From positions 3,782,001 to 3,846,000 of the forward strand of contig NZ_JNIF01000003.1 in assembly GCF_000702445.1 (NCBI RefSeq): a stretch of 64,000 nucleotides of DNA, in the 5' to 3' direction. The notes below the pieces were generated by a model. That model made no database searches. It worked only from the letters and a program-made list of their open reading frames with translations, and had not been told where the DNA came from. This DNA comes from Bryobacter aggregatus MPL3 (lineage in GTDB: Bacteria > Acidobacteriota > Terriglobia > Bryobacterales > Bryobacteraceae). Both the position numbers and the translations under genes were made by a program. This document shows, piece by piece, positions 1-9,974 of this stretch (the stretch's first letter is position 1; the number at the start of each line of letters is the position of its first letter).

Positions 1-843
1 TGCTACCTGCAGCAACTGCTGTCCGATGGAGGTGCTTGGGAAGGGCTTGGCAAAGGCCGTGCCTGTCGAGAGCCCGCTCAGCATTCCCGATAGAGTCATC
101 GCGTCCTGCCGGACATGGTTGGCAGTCTGGACAATGGAGAGCCCACTATCCATGGTGAGAATCTGTTGCAGGGCGGCCTGACGGGCGGCTGCGGCCGTTG
201 CTGGCCAGACATTCATGCCGCTGGGCGCCATCTCGTAGCCCGGGATCAGACTCGCCGATTGGATGACATTGCCGGTTCCAAAGAGTTGTTGTCCGGACAT
301 CGAGATCGAGGCGGGGAAACGGGCGCCTCCATTCAGCGCGTTCATCGCGTCGGCGGTGCGGCCAGCCCAACCTGTGCCGCCGCTGCCGCCTGGCGTCGCG
401 GTCTGCATCTGCACCACCTGATCGGCATGCGAGAAAAGATTGCTCGGCACCTTGACCGCCGCTTGCAAAAATTGCTGGCGCGAGGTGGGCTGCACCAGAT
501 TGCCGACATTGGCAACCAATGCCAGTCTGCCTTGGGCAAAGATCGGATGGATGGCGGCCAGCCCATCGTTGAGCGCATAGGGCGTGCCGTTCGGGGTGGT
601 GATGGCGAGCAGTTTCGCACTGTTGTCGGGAAGGGCCAGGGAGCCGCGTGCTGCCTTATAGGCATTGAACTGCGCCGTACTTTGCGGGATGAGCAGGTTA
701 TGGCCGTCGTTGCCGCCCATCAGGAAAATGCAAACGAGCGCTTTGTAGTCGGAACTCTGGGCCGAGGCGTTTCTCAGGTCGAACTGCGAGAGGCCACTGA
801 TGGTGGCAAGTTTCAAGATCGAACGGCGGGTGGTTTGATTCAT
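1..843 (-). CDS. DUF1501 family secreted protein (3' end outside window)
   Basis: The minus strand is open from an ATG at 843 to the window edge (281 codons without a stop), so the C-terminus is missing. The N-terminus (MNQTTRRSILKLATISGL) has a twin-arginine-like RR and a short hydrophobic stretch, which suggests Tat export. The segment VCIFLMGGNDGHNLLIP near residue 37 is the GGNDG hallmark of DUF1501 proteins, which share the alkaline-phosphatase/sulfatase fold; their substrates are unknown. The gene starts 9 nt after the stop of the DUF1800 gene. DUF1800/DUF1501 pairs are a recurrent arrangement in Acidobacteria, Planctomycetes and Proteobacteria, so the two products probably act together outside the cytoplasm. 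Confidence 0.85.
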   Translation of the reverse strand, partial: MNQTTRRSILKLATISGLSQFDLRNASAQSSDYKALVCIFLMGGNDGHNLLIPQSTAQFNAYKAARGSLALPDNSAKLLAITTPNGTPYALNDGLAAIHPIFAQGRLALVANVGNLVQPTSRQQFLQAAVKVPSNLFSHADQVVQMQTATPGGSGGTGWAGRTADAMNALNGGARFPASISMSGQQLFGTGNVIQSASLIPGYEMAPSGMNVWPATAAAARQAALQQILTMDSGLSIVQTANHVRQDAMTLSGMLSGLSTGTAFAKPFPSTSIGQQLLQVA

Positions 844-852
844 GGGATTTCC

Positions 853-3414
853 TTAGTACTGCACCGTGTAATAGCCCGAGAGAGCTGTCAGATAGAGCGC
901 TGTGATGACGCGTTGGTTGTTGTCAGATGCCGCGGCGATCGCTGTTGCAAGGCTGTCTTTGAGCGATTGCGGCATGCGTCCATAGAGCAGTGTCGCGTTC
1001 ACCTGTTCGATTAACGCGTTGGCATCGGCGGCGACCGCGTTGAAGGGCGCGAGGTTGATCGAGAGGTCGCTGGCGTTCGGGTTCAGCAACAGCTCGTAGA
1101 AGAAGTTGCCCCGCAGGATTGCTTCCGTGGGGCTGTAGATCTGGAACTCCGGCCCGGCCAGTGTGCCTCCTTGAATCCGGTACAGCAGCGAGTAATGTCC
1201 GAAGACGGAAGGCGCAGCGAGCGGAGTTTGGCCCATGGTGGTCAGCGACCAGACGCGGAGGTTGTCTGGCGTTAAAGTTCCCTGCAGCGAACGGATAAAT
1301 TCGACAATGCCATACTCGGCATCTTTCAATCGTCCCTGCTGCGGCGTGGCTTGATCCTGACGGGCTTCGGCATCGGTGAGAATCGCGGTGAGCACCGCCT
1401 TGAGATCTCCTTTTGTTCCCGCACCGTTGTTGTTCCAAACGTTGACGACGCGTTGCACGTAGGGGCCGCTCGGGTTGCTCGTGACCAAGGCGCGGATCAG
1501 TCGCAGGACGACGAAGGGCGCGGTGTTGGGGTGATTGAAGAGACAGTCGAGCGCCTGGTTCGTTTCGGCGGCGACAGTGAGGCCAGCCGGGATCGCGCAG
1601 CCGCCGATGAGCGTCTTTGCGGTCTTGTCATGGAACTGTTCTCGAACCTCCATGGAAGGCGCATTGAAGGATTCCCAGTTTGCTCCGCCCATCTGACCGC
1701 CTGCGGGCGTCGGGAAGGTCCAGCCGGTGAGCGCCTTTGCCATCTGGCTGACGGTGGTCTGGTCATAGGTGGCGATCGTGTTGCCCTGACTATCCAACTG
1801 CGGCGTGCCGTCGGGATTCAAGAGGACGAGGCCGGTGGTAAAGAGCTGCATCACCTCGCGAGCGTAGTTCTCGTTGGGCATGCTGTTTCCGGTTGCCTTT
1901 TGCGAGTTCGCCAGATCGAGATACTTGCCCATCTGCGGGCTGACCGTGATGTCCCAGAGCAACTGCCGGTAGTTGCCAAAGGTGTTGCGGCTGAGGATTT
2001 GCAGCCACGGGACCACTTCATTTGGGGAGGAGTTCTTTGCCGCGGAAACGACGATGATCTTGGCCAGTGTGTCGATCATGCGCTGGCGCAGTTGGTCTGG
2101 AGCGTGAACCAGTCGCGAGAAGTATTGGGATTGCGCAATTTGGACGCCAGCCGGAACGGGAATCGGTGTTTCTGGCAACGAGAACTGCTGCGCGAGCCAG
2201 CCGTCAATGCCGATTTGCCCGAGCGTCGCCAGTTCAGCAGACGTGGGGCCGAAGGCCGCTTGTTCGAGGAAGCGGGCATGGGTCAGATTCGGCATGGCAG
2301 GGGGCGTCAGCTTCAGCGTGACGCTGGCCTGCGCATAGATCGTCGGCGCAGCGACGCTCGTCGCACGCACCGTGACAGAGGCAGGGTTGGGGAGATTGAG
2401 GGGAGCCGTGTAAAGCCCAGTGCCGGAGATGAAGCCGACGCTGCTGTTGCCACCCGCGATGCCGTTCACGGCCCAGGTGACCGAGGTGTCGCTTGGCCCA
2501 TTGACCGTTGCGGTGAACTGTGTGCTGGAGCCGAGAAACGCGGAGCTTGCCGGTGGCGTGAGGCTCACGGTGGCGCTGGGCTTGGTGAGGGTGATGGTTG
2601 CGCTGGCGCTGATCAATGGATCGGCGACACTTTTTGCCGTAACCGTTGCGGTGGGCGGACTGGGCAAGGTGGCAGGCGCCGTGTAGAGGCCGCTTGCCGT
2701 AATCGTGCCGGCCGTCGTGGACCAGGTCACGGCCAGGTTTGAGGATCCGGAGACGCTGGCGCTGAAGCTTTGCGTACCGGTCACCGGGAGGCTCACGCTG
2801 GCTGGATTGACGGAGACGCTGACATTGGAACTGGCAACAGTGACATTCACCGGGTCGCTGATGGTCGAGCCGGGGTTGGGATTGATGGCTCGCAGCACCG
2901 CGACGCCCACCATGCTGGCCGGGACACTGCCTGTCACTTTCAGAGAGGTTGCGGAGAGATAGGTGGTGGTCAGTGGCAGGTCATTGATGGTGATTGCAAC
3001 ACCGGGGACGAATCCGGCTCCATTGATGTTGAGTGAGACCGCGCCCGCGGCGAACTTGTTTGGGTTGGAGCCCCAGATATAGACGAGCGGTTGGGTGATG
3101 CTGAGACTGGCTGTGCCGATCTTGGTTGGGTAGGCGGTACTGGCTACTTGGATGGTGATGAGGTTGTCGGGTGGAACCTCGGCGGGCGCGGTGTACAGGC
3201 CATTCTGGCTGACCGTGCCATGCACCGGATCGCCGCCAATTATTCCATTGACGGACCAGGTGACGGTATTGGGACTGAGCGGGACGTAGGCAGACATCTG
3301 CCGGGAACTGGCCTTCGGAATCCCGGATGGGCCTGGATAAACTGTGATGGTTTGTGCCTGCACGCTCGCTGCGGTGAGCAGTGCGAGGATACAGAAGTTG
3401 ATTTTGGAATCCAT
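853..3414 (-). CDS. DUF1800 family secreted protein with N-terminal Ig-like repeats
   Basis: About 853 residues. I chose the ATG at 3414 because it begins a clean signal peptide (MDSKINFCILALLTAASVQAQ); the reading frame extends 11 codons upstream to 3447. Residues from about 25 to 375 contain several bacterial Ig-like repeats with recurring phrases such as VTWSVNG, GLYTAP and SVTVRATSV. The C-terminal half, from RFLEQAAFGPT onward, is the DUF1800 domain, with its NYAREVMQLFT and ALTGWTF landmarks. The Ig repeats may display the domain at the cell surface; the activity of DUF1800 is unknown. It is transcribed ahead of the DUF1501 gene, 9 nt away, most likely as one operon. Confidence 0.9.
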   Translation of the reverse strand: MDSKINFCILALLTAASVQAQTITVYPGPSGIPKASSRQMSAYVPLSPNTVTWSVNGIIGGDPVHGTVSQNGLYTAPAEVPPDNLITIQVASTAYPTKIGTASLSITQPLVYIWGSNPNKFAAGAVSLNINGAGFVPGVAITINDLPLTTTYLSATSLKVTGSVPASMVGVAVLRAINPNPGSTISDPVNVTVASSNVSVSVNPASVSLPVTGTQSFSASVSGSSNLAVTWSTTAGTITASGLYTAPATLPSPPTATVTAKSVADPLISASATITLTKPSATVSLTPPASSAFLGSSTQFTATVNGPSDTSVTWAVNGIAGGNSSVGFISGTGLYTAPLNLPNPASVTVRATSVAAPTIYAQASVTLKLTPPAMPNLTHARFLEQAAFGPTSAELATLGQIGIDGWLAQQFSLPETPIPVPAGVQIAQSQYFSRLVHAPDQLRQRMIDTLAKIIVVSAAKNSSPNEVVPWLQILSRNTFGNYRQLLWDITVSPQMGKYLDLANSQKATGNSMPNENYAREVMQLFTTGLVLLNPDGTPQLDSQGNTIATYDQTTVSQMAKALTGWTFPTPAGGQMGGANWESFNAPSMEVREQFHDKTAKTLIGGCAIPAGLTVAAETNQALDCLFNHPNTAPFVVLRLIRALVTSNPSGPYVQRVVNVWNNNGAGTKGDLKAVLTAILTDAEARQDQATPQQGRLKDAEYGIVEFIRSLQGTLTPDNLRVWSLTTMGQTPLAAPSVFGHYSLLYRIQGGTLAGPEFQIYSPTEAILRGNFFYELLLNPNASDLSINLAPFNAVAADANALIEQVNATLLYGRMPQSLKDSLATAIAAASDNNQRVITALYLTALSGYYTVQY

Positions 3415-3560
3415 TCTCACGTCCAGTAGTGCGGAATTTTCTGGCAAAATCTAGCGAGTGAAGTGAATCCTTTTTCGATCTGAGGCGTTTCTCCAGAGAA
3501 CAAAAGACGAAACTTTGACTGCCTAGCCAGAGGCGAATGGTTTTCGGCTATGCTTGGTGA

Positions 3561-3763
3561 GGAGCGTGGTTTCGGCTGCTTGGCGGATCCTCAAAATTTG
3601 ATCCAACAGTCAAAGTCATCGGGACCTTAACTCGTCTTAAACATCGGTGAGCAAGATCGGCTGCCCTCGGGTGGCGTCGGATAAGCCTAATGGTGTGCGG
3701 TGGGTCCCACCCTAGCTTAAGCAAGGGTCAATGACGGGGGTTCGTACGTCGAGGCCTCGCTCC
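3561..3763 (+). ncRNA. ssrS: 6S RNA candidate
   Basis: This stretch fills most of the 367-nt gap between the DUF1800 gene and the phosphodiesterase gene. Its ends pair: 3561-3576 pairs with 3748-3763 over 15 base pairs with a single U-U mismatch. GGGACC (3621-3626) pairs with GGTCCC (3703-3708), and an apical hairpin GCTGCC-CTCG-GGTGGC lies at 3660-3675. The core GGTGAGCAAG...TCGGATAAGCCTAA and the later AAGGGTCAATGACGG resemble the order of conserved blocks in E. coli 6S RNA (compared from memory). The length of 203 nt is usual. A TATGCT -10-like hexamer at 3549-3554 sits 7 nt before the predicted 5' end. 6S RNA mimics an open promoter and sequesters housekeeping RNA polymerase. Not confirmed with a covariance model. 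Confidence 0.75.
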
Positions 3764-3781
3764 ATTTCTCTTTTTCCCAAC

Positions 3782-4567
3782 ATGAATCTCCTCTTTATCG
3801 GCGACGTGTACTCGTCAGTAGGCCGGAATGCACTGGCCTGGAATCTTGCTGAACTCCAAGCCACCTACGGTGTGCAGATGACGATCGTGAACGCGGAAAA
3901 TGCGGCGGGAGGCTTCGGGGTGACGCCGCAGATTGCAGACGATATGCTCTCCCTGGGAGTCGACGCGATCACTACCGGCAACCATGTTTGGGACAAACGA
4001 GATTTTTTTGAATACCTCGATCGCAACCCACGTGTCACCCGTCCGGCGAATTACCCGAAGGAGCTTCCTGGCCGTGGCCTGATTTATGTCGAGGCCCGCA
4101 ATGGCGTTCGAGTCGCGATTCTCAACTTGCAGGGCCGCGCCCTGATGACGCCGCTCGATTGCCCGTTCCGGAAAGCCGATGAACTGATTGCCGAGATTCC
4201 CACCGATGTGAAAGTCCGCTTTGTCGACTTCCACGCCGAACTCACCAGTGAGAAGGTGGCGATGGGATGGCATCTCGACGGCCGTGTGTCGGCTGTGATT
4301 GGCACTCATACCCATATCCCAACGGCCGATACCCGGATTCTGGCTGGAGGTACGGCCTACCAGACGGATGCTGGGATGACTGGCCCCTATGACGGGGTGA
4401 TCGGCGCAGACAAAGAGCTGGTGCTGAAGAAGTTTCTGACCTCTCTTCCTGTTCGTCTCGAGGCGTCCAAAAAGGGCGGAGAACTGCACGGTGTGGTGAT
4501 CGATATTGACGAAACTACCGGTCAGGCGCGCAGTATTGAGCGAGTGACTCGCAAGATGGCCAGTTAG
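3782..4567 (+). CDS. YmdB/TIGR00282-family metallophosphoesterase
   Basis: 261 residues, the normal family length. I chose the ATG at 3782 because family members begin MNLLFIGDV; the frame continues upstream to 3731, but that extension overlaps the 6S RNA candidate. Dinuclear metal motifs are visible: GDV near residue 7, NAENAAGG near 39, GNHVWD near 68, and GTHTHIPTAD near 175. The family hydrolyses 2',3'-cyclic nucleotides in vitro, and in Bacillus YmdB affects biofilm and motility decisions. In many bacteria the gene lies near RNA-metabolism genes, so a 6S RNA neighbour is plausible. Nothing is missing from the active site. Confidence 0.9.
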   Translation: MNLLFIGDVYSSVGRNALAWNLAELQATYGVQMTIVNAENAAGGFGVTPQIADDMLSLGVDAITTGNHVWDKRDFFEYLDRNPRVTRPANYPKELPGRGLIYVEARNGVRVAILNLQGRALMTPLDCPFRKADELIAEIPTDVKVRFVDFHAELTSEKVAMGWHLDGRVSAVIGTHTHIPTADTRILAGGTAYQTDAGMTGPYDGVIGADKELVLKKFLTSLPVRLEASKKGGELHGVVIDIDETTGQARSIERVTRKMAS

Positions 4568-4662
4568 TTCTAAGGTTTGCCTCAAGTTTTCGTAAAAATC
4601 GGTCGATCAATCTTTTTTCGCACATAAAATTAACTGTGCCGCTTTTTGCTGGCATCCGTTTC

Positions 4663-7584
4663 ATGAAGAGATTGCTCACATCTGCCCTCTGGACCTGGGT
4701 CATCATTTTACTGGCGCTCCTATGTCTGCTGGCAGGGAACCAGCAGATTCGCACGGTTCAGGATCATCAGGAACGGTTGCAAAACAGTACACGTTTAGCA
4801 AAGGCGTTCAACCGGCTGGAAGAAGGCCTTTGGAACTTGGAGCTGGCTCTGGGAATCCGGCGCAGCGACTCCTCTGAAGAAGTCCACCGCCGGATGCTGA
4901 ATGATCTCAGCCGCCTGAAAGAAGGGGTGGAGGAAGCCAAACATCTTCCCGGTGTCCAACCCGAGATGCTGGGCTCCTTGATTCGCCTTGAAACCGTTTT
5001 GATCCTGATCGAACGGAATCTCGGACCCAACACTCCTCGATTTGATGAGGTGGATTCGAATCTGAAACGAGCGCTGCAGGAGGTTCGCAGCTCCTCAGGC
5101 CGGCTTTGGGATCAATATAGCGAGATCGCCACTGAGATCACGCAGCGCTGGCAAGAGGTGAATCTTCTAGTGCTAGCGTCTTGCCTTCTGGCTGCATTTC
5201 TTGCCTTTCTTCTCCGTGCCTACCACCGTGATCTGATGGGCCGCAAAGAAGCGGAACAGGCGCTCCGCGAGAGTGAGGAGCGCTATCGCCGGTTGGTGGA
5301 GGTTAGCCCGGATGCGATTCTGGTGCATCGGGAAGGCAAGATTCTTTTTGTCAATTCCACCGGGGTGCAGATGCTGGGCGCCAGCGCGGCGGAAACTTTG
5401 CTTGGCGTCGATCTGCACGACCTTGCCACTCCTTCCGAAATCGACACTACGGCCTTGACCTCTTCCTGGGGAGAAACGCGGCATAGCAACGGCGAGGTGC
5501 GGCCTTCTCATCTCCGGATCACGCGCATGGATGGCAAGCCGATCGATGTCGAAGTGGTGGCGACGAGTTTCACCTACCAGGATTGTCCGGCCGTGCAGAT
5601 GGTGATTCGCGACATCTCGCAGTTTCGCCGCCAGTCGGAAGCCTTGCAGGCGAGTGAACGCCGCTACCGGTCACTCTTTGAGAACGTTGCCGAAGGGGTC
5701 TACCGCTCAAGTGAGGAAGGGAAGATCCTCGATGCGAATCCGGCGCTGGTCTCGATGCTGGGCTACGATTCCATCGAAGAGTTGCGAAGAGTTTCGATTG
5801 GGACCGACCTCTACTTTGATCCCGCCGACCGCCTTCCTGAAATTTATCGCTTGCGCCGCGATGGTGTCGTCAATAATTTTGAACTCCGGCTGAAGCGGAA
5901 AGACGGCTCGTCGCTGACGGTACTGGAGAATGCTCGCGCGGTGCTGCGCGAGGATGGCACGGTGGAGCACTACGAAGGGACGTTGACAGACATCTCGCAT
6001 ATGAAACAGGCAGAGGAGACGCTGATGCAAGCCCGTGATCAGGCGCTGCATGTCTCCAAGCTCAAGAGCGAGTTTCTGGCCAATGTCAGCCATGAGATCC
6101 GGACGCCGATGAACGGCATCATCGGCATGACCGATCTCCTGAGCGACACGGCACTCAGTCTGGAACAGCGTGAGTATGCCGACGCGGTACGCCGCAGTTC
6201 CCAGTATCTTCTGAACATCATCAACGACATTCTTGATTTCTCCAAGATTGAAGCCGGACGGGTGGAACTCGAATCGATTGAGTTCGACCTGCGGGAAACG
6301 GTTGAGGATGTCGTGGAGCTTCTCGCGGAACAGGCGCAGGAAAAGAATCTGGAGATCAGCGCGGTCATTGACTGCTCGATTGCTTCTACTTTCCTCGGCG
6401 ATCCCTATCGCGTGCAGCAGATTATTACGAACCTCGCAGGCAACGCGATCAAGTTCACGGCCTCGGGCGCGGTGAAGGTGCATGCTTATCCGGTGGGAGA
6501 AGATGTGGTGGTGGATGTCCTCGATACGGGGATTGGCATCCCGACCGGATTGCAGGCTCGTCTCTTCCAGCCGTTTACGCAAGGGGATGGTTCGACGACA
6601 CGCCGCTATGGCGGCACCGGACTAGGGCTGGCGATTAGCCGGCAGATTGTCGAAATGATGGGCGGCCAGATTGGAGTGGAGCAGCGTTCCTGCGGCGGCT
6701 CCCGTTTCTGGTTCCGGATTCCGTTAGTGGTGGCGCGCAGCCGGCAGGCTGCGCCTCCGCAGGCGTCAAGCCGCTATGCGATTCTCGCCATTGCGCAAGA
6801 GGAACGCCGCTGTTGTGTGGAAGAGATTCTGCAGAATCTTGGCTTCGCCTGCACGCATGGAAAGAGCGGACAGGAACTGATTCTGCTGGCCGAAGAGTCG
6901 GAGAAGCTCGACCTTATCGTGACGGATCACGACTTGGGCGACATGAATTCCACCGAACTCGCGCAGCATCTCAAATCTGCGGGTTTCGATGTTGAACGGA
7001 TTCTGGTGCGTCTGGTCCGCATGAAGGATCGCGCTGCAGAGCGGCAGTCAGATATCTATTTTGCCGCGACGCTCTCCGAGCCGGCACGCCAACGCACCTT
7101 GCGGGAGACCTTCGAGCGGCTGAGTTCCGATACGATGCTGGCGGGCGGACTGAAGAGCTTGAACATTGAGCTGAGCAGGCGAGGCGCTGGCTTACCGAAT
7201 TGCGTCCTGATTGCCGAGGACAATGTGATCAATCAGCGTGTGGCGGTGCGGATGCTGGAGAAGCTCGGTTTTCAGTCCCAGATTGTGGACAATGGAGCAA
7301 AGGCTGTTGCCGCTGTGCGGGAAGGCCTCTATCCCCTCATTCTGATGGATTGCCAGATGCCGGAGATGGATGGGTTCCAGGCAACCATCGCCATTCGCGA
7401 ATGGGAGGCGCAGAACGGTCTACCCCGCACGCCGATCGTCGCGATGACTGCTCACGCGATGCAGGGGGACCGGGAACGTTGCCTGGCGGCAGGTATGGAC
7501 GATTACCTCTCGAAGCCCATTTCTATCAACACAATCGAGAGTGTCATGATCCGTTGGGCCGCCGCTGAAGTCCCTGTTGGTTAA
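4663..7584 (+). CDS. Hybrid sensor histidine kinase (PAS-PAS-HisKA-HATPase-REC-REC)
   Basis: About 973 residues. The ATG at 4663 gives the first membrane helix directly; a GTG lies 9 codons upstream. Two membrane segments (about 1-25 and 160-185) flank an extracytoplasmic helical sensor. Two PAS domains follow (about 200-315 and 330-450, each opening with an ERYR/RRYR motif), then HisKA with the phospho-acceptor His near 477 in NVSHEIRTPMNG. The ATPase has NLAGNAIKF, DTGIGIP and GGTGLGLAIS. The first receiver (about 705-815) is degenerate: it lacks the acidic pair and the conserved Lys. The second (about 845-965) is intact, with AEDN, LMDCQMPEMDG and LSKP. No response regulator is adjacent, so the output partner is unknown. 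Confidence 0.93.
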   Translation: MKRLLTSALWTWVIILLALLCLLAGNQQIRTVQDHQERLQNSTRLAKAFNRLEEGLWNLELALGIRRSDSSEEVHRRMLNDLSRLKEGVEEAKHLPGVQPEMLGSLIRLETVLILIERNLGPNTPRFDEVDSNLKRALQEVRSSSGRLWDQYSEIATEITQRWQEVNLLVLASCLLAAFLAFLLRAYHRDLMGRKEAEQALRESEERYRRLVEVSPDAILVHREGKILFVNSTGVQMLGASAAETLLGVDLHDLATPSEIDTTALTSSWGETRHSNGEVRPSHLRITRMDGKPIDVEVVATSFTYQDCPAVQMVIRDISQFRRQSEALQASERRYRSLFENVAEGVYRSSEEGKILDANPALVSMLGYDSIEELRRVSIGTDLYFDPADRLPEIYRLRRDGVVNNFELRLKRKDGSSLTVLENARAVLREDGTVEHYEGTLTDISHMKQAEETLMQARDQALHVSKLKSEFLANVSHEIRTPMNGIIGMTDLLSDTALSLEQREYADAVRRSSQYLLNIINDILDFSKIEAGRVELESIEFDLRETVEDVVELLAEQAQEKNLEISAVIDCSIASTFLGDPYRVQQIITNLAGNAIKFTASGAVKVHAYPVGEDVVVDVLDTGIGIPTGLQARLFQPFTQGDGSTTRRYGGTGLGLAISRQIVEMMGGQIGVEQRSCGGSRFWFRIPLVVARSRQAAPPQASSRYAILAIAQEERRCCVEEILQNLGFACTHGKSGQELILLAEESEKLDLIVTDHDLGDMNSTELAQHLKSAGFDVERILVRLVRMKDRAAERQSDIYFAATLSEPARQRTLRETFERLSSDTMLAGGLKSLNIELSRRGAGLPNCVLIAEDNVINQRVAVRMLEKLGFQSQIVDNGAKAVAAVREGLYPLILMDCQMPEMDGFQATIAIREWEAQNGLPRTPIVAMTAHAMQGDRERCLAAGMDDYLSKPISINTIESVMIRWAAAEVPVG

Positions 7585-7597
7585 CCTAAAGAAGACA

Positions 7598-8944
7598 ATG
7601 CTCAAAGAGACTATCTTCCGCGAATACGACATCCGCGGCATCGCTGATCGTGACCTGCTCTCTCCGGATATCGAAATCCTCGGACGCGCCATTGGCACCT
7701 ACATGATTCGCCGCACTGGCAAGAAGGTGAATCTGGGGCGGGACTGCCGTCTTTCTGGTCCGCGGCTTCACGAAGCTTTGCTCAAGGGCCTGCTGTCGAC
7801 GGGCTGTGAGGTCACCGACATTGGCGTTGTCCCCACACCGCTCCTTTACTATTCGGTATACAAGTTCCATGCCGAGGCCGGAATCATGATCACCGGTTCC
7901 CACAATCCTGCGGACTATAACGGCTTCAAGATGATGGCTGGCAAGGCTGCTGTGTATGGGCAAGACATCCAGGACATCCTCAAGCTGATCCAGACCGGCG
8001 ATTTTGAAAACGGCACAGGCACCGTCACTCAGGCGGACCCGATCACACCCTATGTTGAAGAAATCCCGCAGGGTTTCGATTTCAAGCGGCGGATCAAAGT
8101 TGTGTTCGATGCGGGCAATGGCACTGCTGGCCCCACGCTGCACCGCCTGCTCGAACGGCTGAATGTCGAAGCCGTCGAAATGTTCTTCGAGATGGACGGA
8201 GCTTTCCCGAATCATCATCCGGACCCCACCGTCGAGCACAATCTCGAAATGCTCAAGGACGCTGTCCGGGAGCACAAAGCGGATCTGGGGATTGCCTTCG
8301 ATGGCGATTCGGACCGCATTGGCGCTGTCGATGAAAATGGGAACGTCGTTTGGGGCGACCAGCTCATGCTGATCTACGCGCGGGAGATTCTTTCCCGTAA
8401 GCCCGGTTCCACCTTCATCGGCGAGGTGAAGTGTTCGCAGATCATGTACGACACCATCGAGAAGCTTGGTGGCAAGCCGATCATGTATAAGACCGGCCAC
8501 TCTCTCATCAAGACCAAGATGAAGGAGGAACATGCCGAACTGGCCGGTGAAATGTCTGGCCATATCTTCTTTGCAGACCGCTATTACGGCTTTGACGATG
8601 CGCTCTATGCCGCCTGCCGTCTGATCGAGATTGTCGCTGCTTCCGGCAAGCCGTTGTCGCACCAGCTCGAAGGACTGCCCACTACGGTCACCACTCCTGA
8701 GATTCGCGTGGACTGGCCGGACGAAACGAAGTTCCAAACAGTCGCAAAAGTGACTGCGTACTTCAAGTCGACCCATCGCGTTGTGGATGTCGATGGGGTC
8801 CGGGTGATCTTCGAGAGAGGCTGGGGACTGCTCCGCGCATCCAACACGCAACCGGTACTGGTGATGCGCTTTGAAGCAGAGACGCCAGAACTCCTGAAAG
8901 AATATCAATCTACAGTGGAATCAGCGTTGCAAGCCGCGATATGA
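7598..8944 (+). CDS. Phosphomannomutase/phosphoglucomutase
   Basis: 448 residues of the alpha-D-phosphohexomutase family, which interconverts hexose 6-phosphate and hexose 1-phosphate for polysaccharide and LPS precursors in the cytoplasm. All four signature loops are present: the phosphoserine loop TGSHNP near residue 98, the metal-binding loop DGDSDR near 234, the sugar-binding loop GEMSGH near 317 and the phosphate-binding RASNTQP near 413. The ATG at 7598 gives the family start [14 protein letters not shown]; a slightly longer frame overlaps the kinase stop. GEMSGH is typical of dual-specificity PMM/PGM (AlgC-like) rather than GlmM. The gene starts 13 nt after the kinase gene ends and is probably co-transcribed. 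Confidence 0.92.
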   Translation: MLKETIFREYDIRGIADRDLLSPDIEILGRAIGTYMIRRTGKKVNLGRDCRLSGPRLHEALLKGLLSTGCEVTDIGVVPTPLLYYSVYKFHAEAGIMITGSHNPADYNGFKMMAGKAAVYGQDIQDILKLIQTGDFENGTGTVTQADPITPYVEEIPQGFDFKRRIKVVFDAGNGTAGPTLHRLLERLNVEAVEMFFEMDGAFPNHHPDPTVEHNLEMLKDAVREHKADLGIAFDGDSDRIGAVDENGNVVWGDQLMLIYAREILSRKPGSTFIGEVKCSQIMYDTIEKLGGKPIMYKTGHSLIKTKMKEEHAELAGEMSGHIFFADRYYGFDDALYAACRLIEIVAASGKPLSHQLEGLPTTVTTPEIRVDWPDETKFQTVAKVTAYFKSTHRVVDVDGVRVIFERGWGLLRASNTQPVLVMRFEAETPELLKEYQSTVESALQAAI

Positions 8945-8957
8945 TCGCGGCAGACCA

Positions 8958-9971
8958 ATGCTCAGTACGCTTCTCCTTCTTCCGCTCCTAGCGCAAGCAC
9001 CCCCACCGGCCCAGACGAATCCAAGACCTCCGCAGGCCCCGGCCCAGCCGCCGGGCCCGAACACCGATGGCCAGTATCGTCTGGGTCCCGATTCGTTGGA
9101 ACAGGAAGGGGTTCCTCGCGGGAAAGTTGTGGGCCCCTTTGTTCTCCCGAGCGAGGCCTATCCCGGCACGCAGCACACCTACTACGTCTATGTTCCGGCG
9201 CAGTACGATCCGAAGGTGCCGGCCAGTCTGATGATTTTTCAGGACGGCCAGGCTTTCATGTATCCGGAAGGCGATGCGCGCGCCCACAATGTCATGGATA
9301 ACCTCATCTACCGGCGCGAGATTCCGGTCATGATCGGGGTGTTCATCAATCCCGGCCGCCGTCCCGACCAGCCCGAACCCAATCCGAAAGAGTGGGGCGA
9401 TCGCACGACGAATCGTCCAACCGAGTACAACAGTCTCGACGATCGCTACGCGCGCGTTGTCGTGGATGAATTGCTCCCGGCGCTCTATAAGGAGTACAAC
9501 ATCTCGAAAGATCCGGCCCGCCACGGCATCGGCGGCGCCAGTTCCGGCGCCATCGCTGCCTTCACCGTCGCCTGGCATCGCCCCGATCATTTCCAGAAGG
9601 TGTTGAGCATTGTTGGCAGCTTCACGAATCTGCGTGGCGGACACGTCTATCCCGATCTGGTTGCCAAGGCCGACAAGAAGCCGATTCGTATCTTCATGGT
9701 GGACGGTCGCAATGACAATCGCGCGCTGCGTGCCGACGGCACCTACGACGCAACTCGCGATTGGTTCTTGAACAATGTGAATCTGATGAAGGCGCTGACT
9801 GCCAAGGGTTATGACGTCAACTATTCTTGGGGCATTGGCAAGCATGGCCAGAAGCAAGGCGGCGCCATGATCCCTGAGATGATGCGTTGGCTGTGGCGCG
9901 ACCATCCGGTCAGCACTGACGTGCATGACATGGTGGAGCGCTCCTTTAACGATCCAAAACCTGCAAAATAG
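8958..9971 (+). CDS. Secreted esterase, enterochelin-esterase (esterase D) type
   Basis: 337 residues. A short hydrophobic N-terminus ([14 protein letters not shown]) followed by a Pro/Gln-rich linker to about residue 35 indicates export. The rest is the putative esterase alpha/beta-hydrolase domain: [12 protein letters not shown] starts it, the nucleophile elbow is GGASSG near residue 191, and HGQKQGG near 297 probably carries the catalytic His. Family members hydrolyse carbohydrate esters, siderophore esters or similar substrates, and specificity cannot be read from the sequence. It starts 13 nt after the mutase stop. No clear Shine-Dalgarno is visible, which suggests coupled translation. 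Confidence 0.85.
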   Translation: MLSTLLLLPLLAQAPPPAQTNPRPPQAPAQPPGPNTDGQYRLGPDSLEQEGVPRGKVVGPFVLPSEAYPGTQHTYYVYVPAQYDPKVPASLMIFQDGQAFMYPEGDARAHNVMDNLIYRREIPVMIGVFINPGRRPDQPEPNPKEWGDRTTNRPTEYNSLDDRYARVVVDELLPALYKEYNISKDPARHGIGGASSGAIAAFTVAWHRPDHFQKVLSIVGSFTNLRGGHVYPDLVAKADKKPIRIFMVDGRNDNRALRADGTYDATRDWFLNNVNLMKALTAKGYDVNYSWGIGKHGQKQGGAMIPEMMRWLWRDHPVSTDVHDMVERSFNDPKPAK

Positions 9972-9974
9972 GAG

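Noticed and set aside
1351-2742. 463-codon plus-strand frame within the DUF1800 gene
   Set aside because: Low-complexity Arg/Gly/Glu composition and full overlap with a recognisable family on the minus strand indicate a shadow frame.
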